Notes under the pieces: model-generated
What the model was told of the DNA's origin: nothing
Seen by the model: the letters and a program-made list of their open reading frames with translations, nothing else
The model's database searches: none
Translations under genes and position numbers: made by a program
In this document: positions 24,561-32,471 of the stretch, piece by piece
Position numbering within the stretch: position 1 is the first letter of the stretch
How the letters are laid out: every line of letters starts with the position of its first letter
Origin: Ruminococcus sp. Marseille-P6503
GTDB taxonomy: Bacteria > Bacillota > Clostridia > Oscillospirales > Ruminococcaceae
NCBI RefSeq assembly: GCF_900604945.1
Contig: NZ_UWPB01000002.1
Span: 806,001 to 870,000 of the forward strand
Direction of reading: 5' to 3'
Length of the DNA stretch: 64,000 bases

Positions 24561-24607
24561 AACAACTCCTGACTACTGATTTTTCAGTAATCGGGAGTTG
24601 TTTTTTT
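24561..24607 (+). terminator. terminator of the repressor transcript
   Basis: AACAACTCC (24561-24569) pairs with GGAGTTGTT (24594-24602), with an inner TACTGA / TCAGTA stem, followed by T's on the plus strand. It ends the repressor transcript before it leaves the phage. The hairpin also has an A run on the other side, so it may work in both directions. Confidence 0.85.
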
Positions 24608-24611
24608 GACA

Positions 24612-24761
24612 CCGAATATTTCCAGCGTTTCTGATATCGCTAGTTTTCCATGTGAGATAATGCCTATTTTGCGCGATTTCAACGCCGTATATAGGGTTCT
24701 TCCGCATATTCACGCGTTTTTACTGATTTATGGTTTTGTGTGTCAGATAACAGCGTTTTCA
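24612..24761. repeat. four transposase-site-like repeats at the phage left end
   Basis: On the plus strand related words occur at 24612-24631 (CCGAATATTTCCAGCGTTTC), 24662-24681 (CCTATTTTGCGCGATTTC), 24702-24721 (CCGCATATTCACGCGTTTTT) and 24742-24761 (GTCAGATAACAGCGTTTTCA). Their starts are 50, 40 and 40 bp apart. The outermost ends in CA, as the termini of transposable phages do. They resemble the L1-L3 layout of Mu, though four copies and the regular spacing differ. Confidence 0.65.
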
Positions 24762-25381
24762 CGTTCTTTTTTTGAAAAAACGCAGCCGCAGTAATCCTGG
24801 CGGTAAAGACCGTATTGCGCCGACAGCTCGATTGAACGCTTGTATCCGTTTTTCTTTTTGAAATCTGAGGGCAGATTTTTTACATTGTATATGCCGGACA
24901 GCTCCGCGGCTGTTTCGTTCAGCTTTGCGGCGTTTTTATAAGGAGATATGGAAAGGGTCGTGGTAAAATAATCAAAGCCCTTTTCGGCGGCAAGCGCGGC
25001 GGCGCTTTCAAGCCGCAGACAATAACATTTAAAGCAGCGTTCTCCGCCTTCAGGAACGTTTTCAAGTCCCTTTACCGCCTGATAAAAAGCCTCGGGACGG
25101 TATTCGCCTTCAATGAAGCTTATTTCGTTTTCGGGGTCGATCATGGAAATAAAACGCTTTTGTTCCCGAACGCGCTTGTGATATTCTTCCTCCGGAGAAA
25201 TGTTGGGATTGTAATAATAAACGGTGATTTTAAAATATTTTGAAAGATACTCGAGAGTGTAGGACGAGCAAGGAGCGCAGCAGCTGTGAAGCAGCAGAGC
25301 AGGCTTTTCTCCGCTTTTTTCAAGCTCTGATATTATATCGTCAAGCTTTTTCTGATAATTTATTTTGGTCGGCTGAACCAT
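24743..25381 (-). CDS. queH: epoxyqueuosine reductase QueH
   Basis: 212 residues. Converts epoxyqueuosine to queuosine in tRNA, the last step of the pathway. It has the cysteine motifs of the family: LLHSCCAPCSSY (C34, C35, C38), ERCFKCYCLRLE in the middle and DYCGCVF near the end, which hold metal and iron-sulphur centres. It faces away from the spoVAD gene. Its last residues ENAVI and stop appear to be encoded by the prophage end, so the original C-terminus may be altered by a few residues. All catalytic motifs remain. Confidence 0.93.
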   Translation of the reverse strand: MVQPTKINYQKKLDDIISELEKSGEKPALLLHSCCAPCSSYTLEYLSKYFKITVYYYNPNISPEEEYHKRVREQKRFISMIDPENEISFIEGEYRPEAFYQAVKGLENVPEGGERCFKCYCLRLESAAALAAEKGFDYFTTTLSISPYKNAAKLNETAAELSGIYNVKNLPSDFKKKNGYKRSIELSAQYGLYRQDYCGCVFSKKERENAVI

Positions 25382-25636
25382 AATTACACTGCCTTTCCGC
25401 TGAATTCAGCTATAGTAAATAAACTGACGGACGCGTTTTATTTTTTATTATTCTGACAAAGCCTGCGGTTTTGATACTGTATAAAGACAGGCTCAGATAT
25501 AAATCCGCATAAAATGATTATACGGCGCTGTTTACATTAATTCTAGCACAAATTCTTATTAAAATCAAATTTCAGGAATAAAAATTTTTTAGCTGCGCAG
25601 AATAATTCCAAAGAGATTTAAAACGGAGGGATTGGC

Positions 25637-26647
25637 TTGAGCAGAGCGACTAAATTTCTGAAAAATACTCCAAGCGTTATTTCGTCCGCCGCGATAGGCG
25701 GCAAAATGGAAAACGAGGGACCTTTAAGCGATTATTTCGATAAGATAAACGAGGATCCGTATATGTCCTCCGATACCTTTGAAAAAGGCGAAAGCCAGCT
25801 CCAGAAGCAGGCGGTGATACACGCGATTCAGAAAGCGCGGCTTACCAACGAGGATATCGACGTTATGTTCGGAGGGGATCTGCTTAATCAGTGCGTGGGG
25901 ACAACTTATGGCATAAGGGATTTTGAAATTCCCTTTCTGGGGATTTACGGAGCCTGCTCCACAATGGCGGAGGGACTGCTCATGGCTTCGGTTTTTGTGG
26001 ACGGAGGATACGCTCAGAAAGCGCTGGCGGTCACCTCGTCGCATTTCTGCACGGCGGAAAGGCAGTATCGGTTTCCCCTTAATTACGGAGGACAGCGTAC
26101 TCCGACTTCCCAGTATACCGCGACTGCCGGAGGAGCGCTGGTGGTGTCCGCCAAGGATAATCCGCCGTACGTCAGAGCCTGTACGATCGGAAAAATCGTG
26201 GATATGGGAGTAACCGACGCCAATAATATGGGAGCGGCTATGGCTCCGGCCGCGTTTGAAACTATAAATCAGTTTTTTAAGGATACCGGAATGAAGCCGT
26301 CGGATTTTGACGCGGTTGTAACGGGCGATCTCGGCAAGGTCGGAAGCCGCGTCCTATGCGAGCTGTTTGAAAGGGAAAATATAAATATCAGGGACAATCA
26401 CAAGGACTGCGGACTTATGCTTTATTCCTTTGAAAATCAGGACGTTCACGCGGGAGCAAGCGGCTGCGGCTGCGCGGGGAGCGTTCTCTGCGGTTATTTT
26501 CTGCCGAAGATCAGAAGCGGCGTGATCAGAAATATTTTGTTTACCGCTACGGGAGCGCTTATGTCGCCGACGGTAAATCAGCAGGGCGAATCTATTCCCT
26601 CGATCGCTCATGCGGTGTGGATATCTCATGAAAGCGGAGAAAAGTAA
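25637..26647 (+). CDS. spoVAD: stage V sporulation protein AD
   Basis: 336 residues with the thiolase-like fold of SpoVAD: LSDYFDKINEDPYMSSDTFEKGE, FLGIYGACSTMAEGL, and SSHFCTAERQYRFPLNYGGQRTPTSQ. It binds dipicolinic acid and helps take it up into the spore. Start is a TTG behind GGAGGGATTGGC. It is followed by spoVAE. The usual spoVAC is not next to it. Shows the host is a spore former, at least genetically. Confidence 0.95.
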   Translation: MSRATKFLKNTPSVISSAAIGGKMENEGPLSDYFDKINEDPYMSSDTFEKGESQLQKQAVIHAIQKARLTNEDIDVMFGGDLLNQCVGTTYGIRDFEIPFLGIYGACSTMAEGLLMASVFVDGGYAQKALAVTSSHFCTAERQYRFPLNYGGQRTPTSQYTATAGGALVVSAKDNPPYVRACTIGKIVDMGVTDANNMGAAMAPAAFETINQFFKDTGMKPSDFDAVVTGDLGKVGSRVLCELFERENINIRDNHKDCGLMLYSFENQDVHAGASGCGCAGSVLCGYFLPKIRSGVIRNILFTATGALMSPTVNQQGESIPSIAHAVWISHESGEK

Positions 26648-26713
26648 AGATCCGTTTTCACGGGGTATACCGCGGGGCCGTACGTTATTTTATGTAGGAA
26701 AGGAATCGAAGCA

Positions 26714-27070
26714 ATGGAATATTTATGGGCTTTTTTAATAGGCGGACTTTTCTGCGCTGTAGGACAGATTCTGATCGACTTTACAAAGCTTACTCCGGCA
26801 AGGATACTTGTATCGTATGTCGTAGCCGGAGTAATACTCGGAGCGCTTGGATTGTACAAGCCGATAATCGACAAGGCGGGAGGCGGCGCCACGGTTCCCC
26901 TTACCGGCTTCGGCTATCTGCTGGCGGACGGAGTAAAGAAGGCGGTTGACGAAAACGGCTTTCTTGGTATTTTTACCGGTGGTCTTACCGCCGCCGCCGC
27001 TGGAATATGCGCGGCTATCGTATTCGGTTTTATTACTGCGCTTTTTTCAAGAAGCACTCCCAAGAGCTGA
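26714..27070 (+). CDS. spoVAE: stage V sporulation protein AE
   Basis: 118 residues, membrane protein of the SpoVA channel. Hydrophobic segments start with EYLWAFLIGGLFCAVGQILIDFTKLTPARILVSYV; the loop AGGGATVPLTGFGYLLADGVKKAVDENGFLGIF is family-typical. The C-terminal membrane segment follows. It takes part in dipicolinic acid movement during spore formation and germination. Lies 66 bp after spoVAD, same operon. Confidence 0.93.
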   Translation: MEYLWAFLIGGLFCAVGQILIDFTKLTPARILVSYVVAGVILGALGLYKPIIDKAGGGATVPLTGFGYLLADGVKKAVDENGFLGIFTGGLTAAAAGICAAIVFGFITALFSRSTPKS

Positions 27071-27094
27071 AAATTCTTGTCTTATTGCAGTAGT

Positions 27095-27151
27095 ATATGC
27101 AAAACAGGCTGTGTTCCGTGCTTGCGGCGGATCACAGCCTGTTTTGCATAT
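27095..27151. terminator. long bidirectional hairpin between spoVAE and the GH5-like gene
   Basis: An arm of 19 bases, ATATGCAAAACAGGCTGTG (27095-27113), pairs perfectly with 27133-27151. It lies between converging genes, 24 bp after spoVAE and 16 bp after the GH5-like stop. The AAAA/TTTT within the stem supplies a U-rich end for both directions. Confidence 0.8.
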
Positions 27152-27167
27152 TGAAAATAAACGTACT

Positions 27168-28295
27168 TTAATTGTTCTCCAGCGGATAGATCTTATCCGG
27201 AATAAACTCAAGCATTGCTTTGGTAGCTTCCTGAGTAAGCTCGTAGCAGTACCATTCTCCGCTTTCCTGCGGTTCCATCCATACCATTACGCCGTTCCAG
27301 CCGTTTTCATAGGCGCTTTTGTACTTTTCGGTAAGCGTAAGACCGCATTCCTCCGCGTCGTCGTTCGAGGTTTCTCCTACAACGCAGGGCTTTGCTTCCT
27401 CCAGACCGAATTCCTTGGGAGTAACCGTGAACGGGAAGCCGTACCACTGTCTTTGCCACATATAATAGTGGGTGCTGTAAAAGTCCAGATAAGCGTTGTC
27501 GCTGCCTGTCAGTTCCTTGAGATACGCGTCCGAAACCATGTTGCCGTCGTATTTATCTGAATTGTATTTGATTATTCCGATGCCGACCGTAACGAGAGTA
27601 TCGCATTTTTCATGGATAACCGCGGCGCATTTCCCGAAGAAATAGGAAAGGTTCTCCCATGGAATATTGCCGCATTCCTCGTTTTCATAGACCCAGTCGG
27701 GTTCATTCATGAGATCTATTGAAAACAGGTATTCGTTATCTCCGTACCTGTCGCAGAATTCGCCTACATACTTTTCGGCAAATTCATCGCAGGTTTCTTT
27801 ATTGCTTATAAGAGCGCGCCATTTGTCGCCGCTGCCGTTATCCCCGCCTTTGAAGTGGTCGAAGGAAAGCAGGGTAGCCATAACATATACCTTGTGCTTT
27901 TCGGCTATTTCAAAAAGCTTGTCAAGATTTTCCCAGTGAACCGCTTTTATCTCCTTTATGCCTCCGGTAGTTTTAAGACGCACAATATTTTCTCCGGAGC
28001 AGTTGATCCATATTCTCGTGCAGTTTATTCCGTCCTGCGCAAGCTGCGAAAAGGTGTCGTCCCAGAACTGTTCGTCCATATCTCCGCCGAAATCGTTCCA
28101 TTTCTGCCACGGTGTGTTGACGCCGTTGATCCACAGCTCCTTGCCGTTGACCATGAATTTTGTTCCTTCTACCGTTACTCTCGCGGAAGGCGCTTCCGTT
28201 TTCTTATCCTCGGACTTTCTGCAGCCTGATACGGAAAATGTCATAATGGCAGCTGAAACGAATGCGACCATACGCTTTATAATTTGTTTGTTCAT
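27168..28295 (-). CDS. GH5-like glycoside hydrolase lipoprotein (mannanase/cellulase superfamily)
   Basis: 375 residues from the ATG at 28295. A lipoprotein signal (MNKQIIKRMVAFVSAAIMTF, lipobox SVSGC with Cys25) anchors it outside the cell. The barrel domain has MNEP with acid/base Glu198 (FSIDLMNEPDW) and the candidate nucleophile Glu308 (PCVVGETSN). The start VEGTKFMVNGKELWINGVNTPW is typical of GH5 mannanases and cellulases. It would act on plant beta-glycans; substrate is not certain. The frame extends upstream, but the signal peptide fixes the start. Confidence 0.82.
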   Translation of the reverse strand: MNKQIIKRMVAFVSAAIMTFSVSGCRKSEDKKTEAPSARVTVEGTKFMVNGKELWINGVNTPWQKWNDFGGDMDEQFWDDTFSQLAQDGINCTRIWINCSGENIVRLKTTGGIKEIKAVHWENLDKLFEIAEKHKVYVMATLLSFDHFKGGDNGSGDKWRALISNKETCDEFAEKYVGEFCDRYGDNEYLFSIDLMNEPDWVYENEECGNIPWENLSYFFGKCAAVIHEKCDTLVTVGIGIIKYNSDKYDGNMVSDAYLKELTGSDNAYLDFYSTHYYMWQRQWYGFPFTVTPKEFGLEEAKPCVVGETSNDDAEECGLTLTEKYKSAYENGWNGVMVWMEPQESGEWYCYELTQEATKAMLEFIPDKIYPLENN

Positions 28296-28372
28296 AAAAC
28301 CGCTCGCAGAGCTTGCTCTGTAAGCATACCTCCGTTTCATATGTAATATGCTCAGAAATTTGTTTGGTGATT

Positions 28373-28404
28373 TTATGATAGCATATATCATAAAAAAAAT
28401 CAAT
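28373..28404 (-). promoter_or_regulatory. candidate promoter with overlapping dyad for the GH5-like gene
   Basis: On the minus strand TTGATT (28404-28399), 18 bp, TATCAT (28380-28375). The dyad TTATGATA-N5-TATCATAA (28373-28393) covers the -10, suggesting a repressor site. The leader to the ATG is about 75 bases. Moderate match only. Confidence 0.35.
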
Positions 28405-28509
28405 AGCTGTGAAATTATTTCGGCAACAGTCTGATAAAAGGAAAGCAAAAGCCAAGACAGCGCCGCGCAAAACCTTAATACGGCGTTTGTACAGCGCTGT
28501 CCTGATTAT

Positions 28510-29418
28510 TTACCCGTTCAGGTATTTTTCTGCCGATAAAACCGCAGAGGCTCCGTCGGCGGCGGCAGTAACGATCTGCCGCAGGGGCTTTGAGCGTATG
28601 TCGCCGGCGGCAAACAATCCTTCAGCCGACGTTTTACAGTCCTCTCCCGCGATGGCGAAGCCATATTCGTCAAGCTGCGCAAGACCCTGAAGCAGACCTG
28701 ATTCGGGAGATATTCCTATCGCTGAAAAAACTCCGTCGGTGTGTATGACTTCCGAAACGCCGTTTCTTTTGACCTCTATCGCTTCAACCTTATGATCTCC
28801 GATTATTTCGGCTAATGAGCAGTTCAAGACCGTCTGTATGTTTTCGGCGCTGTGAAGTCTGCTTTGCAGCGCTTTGTTTGCTTTAAGCTTATCTCGTCGG
28901 TGGACAAGATAAACCTTTTTCGCCAGCTTTGAAAGATATAGAGCCTCCTCGGCGGCGGTATTGCCGCCGCCGATAACCGCCGCGGTTCTGCCTCTGAAAA
29001 AAGCTCCGTCGCATACGGCGCAGTAGCTTACTCCGCTTCCCGAAAGCCTGTCCTCGCCTTTTACGCCCAGCTTTTTTCTTGCCGCTCCGCAGGCGGCGAT
29101 CACTGTCTTTGAATAATAAGTTTCCTTTTCTCCTTTTATTTCAAAGCGATCGCTTTGCTTTTTTATTTTACTGACGCAGTCGGTTATAAAATCAGTCCTG
29201 CAATCTTCGGCATGCTCCCTGAGCTTCTGAGAAAGCTCCGCGCCGGTGGTACGTATAAAGCCGGGATAATTGTCGACTTCACTTGTGTTGACGATTTGTC
29301 CTCCTGCCAGCGGGTATCTTTCGATAACAGAAAAGTCAAGTCCGGCGCGCGAGGCGTAAATTGCCGCGGTAAGTCCTGCCGCTCCCGATCCGATTATTAT
29401 CAGTTCTTTTTTTATCAT
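28510..29418 (-). CDS. trxB: thioredoxin reductase
   Basis: 302 residues, flavoprotein reducing thioredoxin with NADPH. It has the FAD motif GSGAAGLTAA (10-19), redox pair C133-A-V-C136 followed by DGAFF, the NADPH motif GGGNTAAEEA and the C-terminal GDIRSKPLRQIVTAAADG. The start overlaps the trxA stop by 4 bp (ATGA), so the two are co-translated. Confidence 0.95.
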   Translation of the reverse strand: MIKKELIIIGSGAAGLTAAIYASRAGLDFSVIERYPLAGGQIVNTSEVDNYPGFIRTTGAELSQKLREHAEDCRTDFITDCVSKIKKQSDRFEIKGEKETYYSKTVIAACGAARKKLGVKGEDRLSGSGVSYCAVCDGAFFRGRTAAVIGGGNTAAEEALYLSKLAKKVYLVHRRDKLKANKALQSRLHSAENIQTVLNCSLAEIIGDHKVEAIEVKRNGVSEVIHTDGVFSAIGISPESGLLQGLAQLDEYGFAIAGEDCKTSAEGLFAAGDIRSKPLRQIVTAAADGASAVLSAEKYLNG

Positions 29419-29735
29419 TGCTGCAAATTTGCGAATATTTCAAGTATTTTGTCTTTTGAAATAAGTCCGAGCGATTTATGGACCGGCTTGCCGTTTACGA
29501 AAATCATAAAGGTGGGGATGCTCATTATACCGTACTGCTCAGCTAAAGCTGCTTGGCTGTCAATATTTATTTTTACCGCCCTGGCTTTCCCTGAAAGCTC
29601 GTTTGCCGCTTCTTCAAATATCGGCGCAAACATTTTGCAGGGGCCGCACCATTCCGCCCAGAAATCCGTTAACACCGGAAGATCGCTTTCGAGGACTTCT
29701 TTGCTGAAATTCTCCTGAGTTATATTCATGACCAT
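29415..29735 (-). CDS. trxA: thioredoxin
   Basis: 106 residues with the active site WAEWCGPCK and the conserved MSIPTFMIFVNGKPV. The start is the ATG at 29735, ten bases after AAGGAG; the longer frame has no family similarity. Second ATG two codons later is possible. It forms an operon with trxB downstream. Confidence 0.93.
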   Translation of the reverse strand: MVMNITQENFSKEVLESDLPVLTDFWAEWCGPCKMFAPIFEEAANELSGKARAVKINIDSQAALAEQYGIMSIPTFMIFVNGKPVHKSLGLISKDKILEIFANLQQ

Positions 29736-29955
29736 GCTGATAACGCTCCTTTTATTTGTTTTCCGAAAATTATGATTCCCTGCTCCTGCTCTGATATGCG
29801 GAAAAACCGATATGTTCTTGAAATATACATAAATCTGTGTGTCGAAATTTGTCGGAAATAAAATACATTGATGTAAAAATGCACAAACTTCAATGCATTG
29901 TTTAGACATATTTGTAGAAATTAAGACATATATCAAACTTTTCCAACAATAGCTG

Positions 29956-29990
29956 TTGCAACTGCATATAATTTGTTGTATAATTATAAC
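29956..29990 (+). promoter_or_regulatory. recombinase promoter with a partial copy of the inversion site
   Basis: TTGCAA (29956-29961), 17 bp, TATAAT (29979-29984) on the plus strand, about 165 bases before the recombinase GTG. The region 29963-29990 (TGCATATAATTTGTTGTATA...) resembles the right inverted repeat at 31114-31137 in the same orientation, with two extra bases. It may be a recombinase-binding site used for self-control. The rest of the 29736-30148 gap shows no gene. Confidence 0.6.
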
Positions 29991-30148
29991 ATCAAAATAA
30001 AATTTATATAGTTATGATAAATTAATGCCAATTATTATTCTGAGTTTTACGTTTTAAACCCTGCCTGGCAGGTTATTTTCAGACGGGTTTTGCAGTTCCG
30101 CCTAAACTTCTCTAGAATTTAGAATAAATAATCGGAGGAGTTTTTGTT

Positions 30149-30979
30149 GTGAGAATAAACAGCTTTAAAGACAATCAGGAAGAATATACGCAGTATCTTA
30201 AACGAAGGCAGCTTGGGAAAAGAACGATATCAAAGTATATAAGCGACGTGGAACGCTTTTACGGCTTTGCCGGCGGCAGGGCTATTGATTTCGAAACGGT
30301 TGCCGAATTTAAGGAAAGTCTGCTGCGGAGGTATAAAAGCGCGACCGTTAATTCATATCTTATCTCTCTTAATCTGTATTTTCGGTGGTGCGGATACAGC
30401 GAATTGTATATGTCGCTGGTGAAATGCCAGAAGCTTTATTACTGTCCGTCGGAGCTTCTGCGGGAGGAGTATGAGCGTCTGCTGGGATATACCGTTTCAC
30501 ACGGCGAGCTTAGGTGGTATCTGGTGATGCGCTGTCTTGGCGGAATGGGAATAAGAGTAGGGGAGCTGCGTTTTATTACGGCTGAAAGTCTTGAAAACGG
30601 CTGCGCGGAAATACATTACAAGGCAAAGCTCCGCCATGTGCTTATTCCTGACGCTCTCTGCACGCTTTTAAAGGAATACTGCGAGGCTTTCGGAATCACA
30701 AGAGGAGCGGTATTTTTAAACAAGAAAGGAACCGGGCCGGTCGACAGCTCGGTGGTATGGAGAAACCTTAAAAGGATCGCCGCAGCCGCGGGAGTGGAAA
30801 AGGAGAAGGTATACCCTCATAATTTTCGTCATATGTTCGCGAGAGAATATATGGACGCTTTCGGAAATCTTGTGGAGCTTGCCGATATACTGGGTCACAG
30901 CTCCGTTGAAACCACGCGTATTTACACAAAGGCGTCAAAGGAAACTCAAAGGAGAAGAATGGAAGCGCTTAAGCTGTAA
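30149..30979 (+). CDS. tyrosine recombinase, likely DNA invertase
   Basis: 276 residues, Xer-sized. An N-terminal core-binding helical domain is followed by a catalytic domain with R136 (GMGIRVGEL), K160, H224-x-x-R227 (HNFRHMF), H250 (LGHSS) and Y259 (RIYTK), so it is complete. Start is a GTG behind CGGAGGAG. No phage or plasmid genes adjoin. Its stop lies about 6 bp before a 24-bp inverted repeat whose partner is at 31114-31137. That placement points to a site-specific invertase acting on the adjacent segment rather than a chromosome dimer resolvase. Confidence 0.88.
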   Translation: MRINSFKDNQEEYTQYLKRRQLGKRTISKYISDVERFYGFAGGRAIDFETVAEFKESLLRRYKSATVNSYLISLNLYFRWCGYSELYMSLVKCQKLYYCPSELLREEYERLLGYTVSHGELRWYLVMRCLGGMGIRVGELRFITAESLENGCAEIHYKAKLRHVLIPDALCTLLKEYCEAFGITRGAVFLNKKGTGPVDSSVVWRNLKRIAAAAGVEKEKVYPHNFRHMFAREYMDAFGNLVELADILGHSSVETTRIYTKASKETQRRRMEALKL

Positions 30980-30987
30980 AATGCAAG

Positions 30988-31016
30988 ATAATACAACATT
31001 AAATTGCGTTTGTCAA
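30988..31016 (-). promoter_or_regulatory. promoter of the invertible segment, now pointing away from the operon
   Basis: Minus strand TTGACA (31016-31011), 17 bp, TATTAT (30993-30988). The -35 is inside the segment and the -10 inside the left repeat. As written it reads into the 3' end of the recombinase gene in antisense. Confidence 0.7.
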
Positions 31017-31054
31017 CCCCTTTTTTCAAAAAATAAGATATTTTTTCACTTTGT

Positions 31055-31094
31055 CCCCGCAGGGTCGGTCATATCCGGCTCTGCGGGGCTTTTG
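31055..31094 (+). terminator. terminator inside the invertible segment
   Basis: CCCCGCAG (31055-31062) pairs with CTGCGGGG (31081-31088); the stem continues inward with G-U pairs to a 6-base loop. CTTTTG follows on the plus strand. In the present orientation it would stop recombinase read-through into the downstream operon. Confidence 0.75.
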
Positions 31095-31183
31095 CGCCGC
31101 GCGGAGCAGGGCTGAAATGCAATATAATGTTGTATAATGTGACCATGGTACCATAAATCTCATACGAAGGGGGGTAAGCGTTT

Positions 31184-31471
31184 ATGGCTGAAAGGGATCG
31201 GAAGAAAATAGTGTTGAGCGCGGAAAAGGTTTACGACGCGCGGTTTGGATTTGTCGCTGAATATATGGATGTTAAGGCTGCGGAAAAGGATTTCGGCATT
31301 GAATTTTCCGACGTCTATTCCAGAGAAAAGCTTGACGGAATCGAATCCGTCAACGGAAGGGCTGTAACCGCGGACGGCGTAAAAATCGAATTTCTCAGCA
31401 ATGCGTTAAGAGGCTCGGCTGATAAGCCGGCAAAGTATGCGATGGTTATAGTCAAATGCTTTAAAGCCTGA
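31184..31471 (+). CDS. hypothetical protein, first gene of the phase-variable operon
   Basis: 95 residues beginning MAERDRKKIVLSAEKVYDARFGFVAEYMDVKAAEKDFGIEF. The ATG follows a very strong GGGGGGTAAGCGTTT. Small alpha/beta protein with no membrane segment. No family recognised. Separated from the promoter segment by 46 bp, so expression should depend on its orientation. Confidence 0.7.
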   Translation: MAERDRKKIVLSAEKVYDARFGFVAEYMDVKAAEKDFGIEFSDVYSREKLDGIESVNGRAVTADGVKIEFLSNALRGSADKPAKYAMVIVKCFKA

Positions 31472-31513
31472 GAAAAACAAAGTAAGAAAATAACAGTATA
31501 AGGAGGTCAAATT

Positions 31514-32419
31514 ATGTATAATCCGGCAGAGGAGATTTCCTCGATCAATTTCGGGTCTATTATAGGCGGCGCGCTGAACGCGGTAGTAAACGCTCAGAGG
31601 GAATCCGCCGACACAACGGTGAATTTTATCAGGAAGGTAGGCTTTATGCCTGGCGAGGTCGACGCTGAAACAGGTGTTGAAAAGGGCTTGGGAGCTCCGG
31701 TATGCGTATCGTTCGCGTATGATAAGGAGGTTTCTCCGTCACAGGTACAGACTGTACGGAATATTACGGTAGAGGTAAAGGACGGCGGAAGCGGCTACGA
31801 TGAAACGAAGGATACGGCGCTTACGGTAAACGGAAATATAATTTCCGGAGCAAATATCGAATATGACGGCGGAAAGATCGCAAAGGTAACTCTTACGGCT
31901 ATTCCGTCCGGAGATTTTATAAAAAACGGTGTTTCGGTAATCGCTTCGCAGGATAACGAGGACGGAACAAAGAATGCTTCAGCTAAGCTGGAGCTGTCCG
32001 TTGCTGAAACGAATACTCCCGTTCCCGCGCTCTATCAGAAAATGCAGATAGACGTTCCTATCCTGACTATGATGCCTATTCCGTTTATTAAAATTGAAAA
32101 TGCGGATATTGAATTTAACGTTAAGATCAATTCGGTTTCCTCGGAAAACAGCAGCGACGTTTCAAAGAGCGATGTAAACAGCAGCAGCAGCTTCGGCTAC
32201 AAAGGCTGGGGATTCAGCGCTTCCACTACTCTCAACGCTTCGTTTTCAAATCAGAAGTCTACTTCCTCCAGCGAGGAGGTAAAGAAAGACTATTCGCTTA
32301 ATATCAAGGTGCACGCGGTTCAGGACGATATGCCCGCGGGAGTTTCCAGGATCCTCGATATTCTCGAGGAGTCGATTATTACAAAGACGGTTTCCGATCC
32401 GATTGAGAAAAGCGAGTAA
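31514..32419 (+). CDS. DUF2589 domain protein
   Basis: 301 residues. The N-terminus follows the DUF2589 pattern (SINFGSIIGGALNAVVNAQRESADTTVNFIRKVGFM), as does the block QIDVPILTMMPIPFIKIENADIEFNVKIN and the end VKVHAVQDDMPAGVSRILDIL-type. An inserted segment at about 55-160 looks like an Ig-like beta domain (VRNITVEVKDGGSGYDETKD...). A Ser-rich stretch lies near 210-260. Function of DUF2589 is unknown. It is the second gene of the operon, behind AAGGAGG. Confidence 0.8.
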   Translation: MYNPAEEISSINFGSIIGGALNAVVNAQRESADTTVNFIRKVGFMPGEVDAETGVEKGLGAPVCVSFAYDKEVSPSQVQTVRNITVEVKDGGSGYDETKDTALTVNGNIISGANIEYDGGKIAKVTLTAIPSGDFIKNGVSVIASQDNEDGTKNASAKLELSVAETNTPVPALYQKMQIDVPILTMMPIPFIKIENADIEFNVKINSVSSENSSDVSKSDVNSSSSFGYKGWGFSASTTLNASFSNQKSTSSSEEVKKDYSLNIKVHAVQDDMPAGVSRILDILEESIITKTVSDPIEKSE

Positions 32420-32471
32420 ACGCCGATGAAAAATGCTGCGGCATATTAATATGAAAGGCGGTGGTTTATTT

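Larger units (their letters stand above)
1..24761. mobile_element. Mu-like transposable prophage, left part (truncated by window)
   Basis: A run of phage genes, nearly all on the minus strand, from a divergent repressor at the right to tail genes at base 1. Diagnostic members are a MuA-type DDE transposase, a MuB-type ATPase, a GemA/gp16-like protein, a Mor-family activator and a Mu gp27-like protein. These sit with a siphovirus-like head and tail module. The right boundary is inferred at 24761, where the plus strand reads TTTTCA then CGTTC. Transposable phages end in TG...CA, and four related 20-bp sites with 40-50 bp spacing lie just inside. The other end is outside the window, so the target duplication cannot be checked. 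Being a prophage is well supported; the exact boundary is inference. Confidence 0.9.
30986..31137. repeat. invertible promoter segment flanked by 24-bp inverted repeats
   Basis: Left repeat 30986-31009 and right repeat 31114-31137 are inverted copies with 21 of 24 matching bases, sharing the cores ATACAACATTA, ATTGC and TTT. They bound about 104 bp. The segment carries a TTGACA on its minus strand beside the left repeat. Each repeat carries a -10 box, TATTAT in the left and TATAAT in the right, exactly 17 bp from where that TTGACA would stand. In this assembly the -35 serves the left repeat, so transcription runs leftward. Inversion would create TTGACA-17-TATAAT toward the gene at 31184. Confidence 0.8.

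Noticed and set aside
28286-28320. Short frame MLTEQALRAVL overlapping the GH5-like start
   Set aside because: The ATG is one base from GGAGG, too close for initiation, so it is probably chance.
30149-30979. Recombinase as integrase of a separate mobile element
   Set aside because: No other mobile genes or tRNA lie nearby, and inverted rather than direct repeats flank only a short promoter segment.
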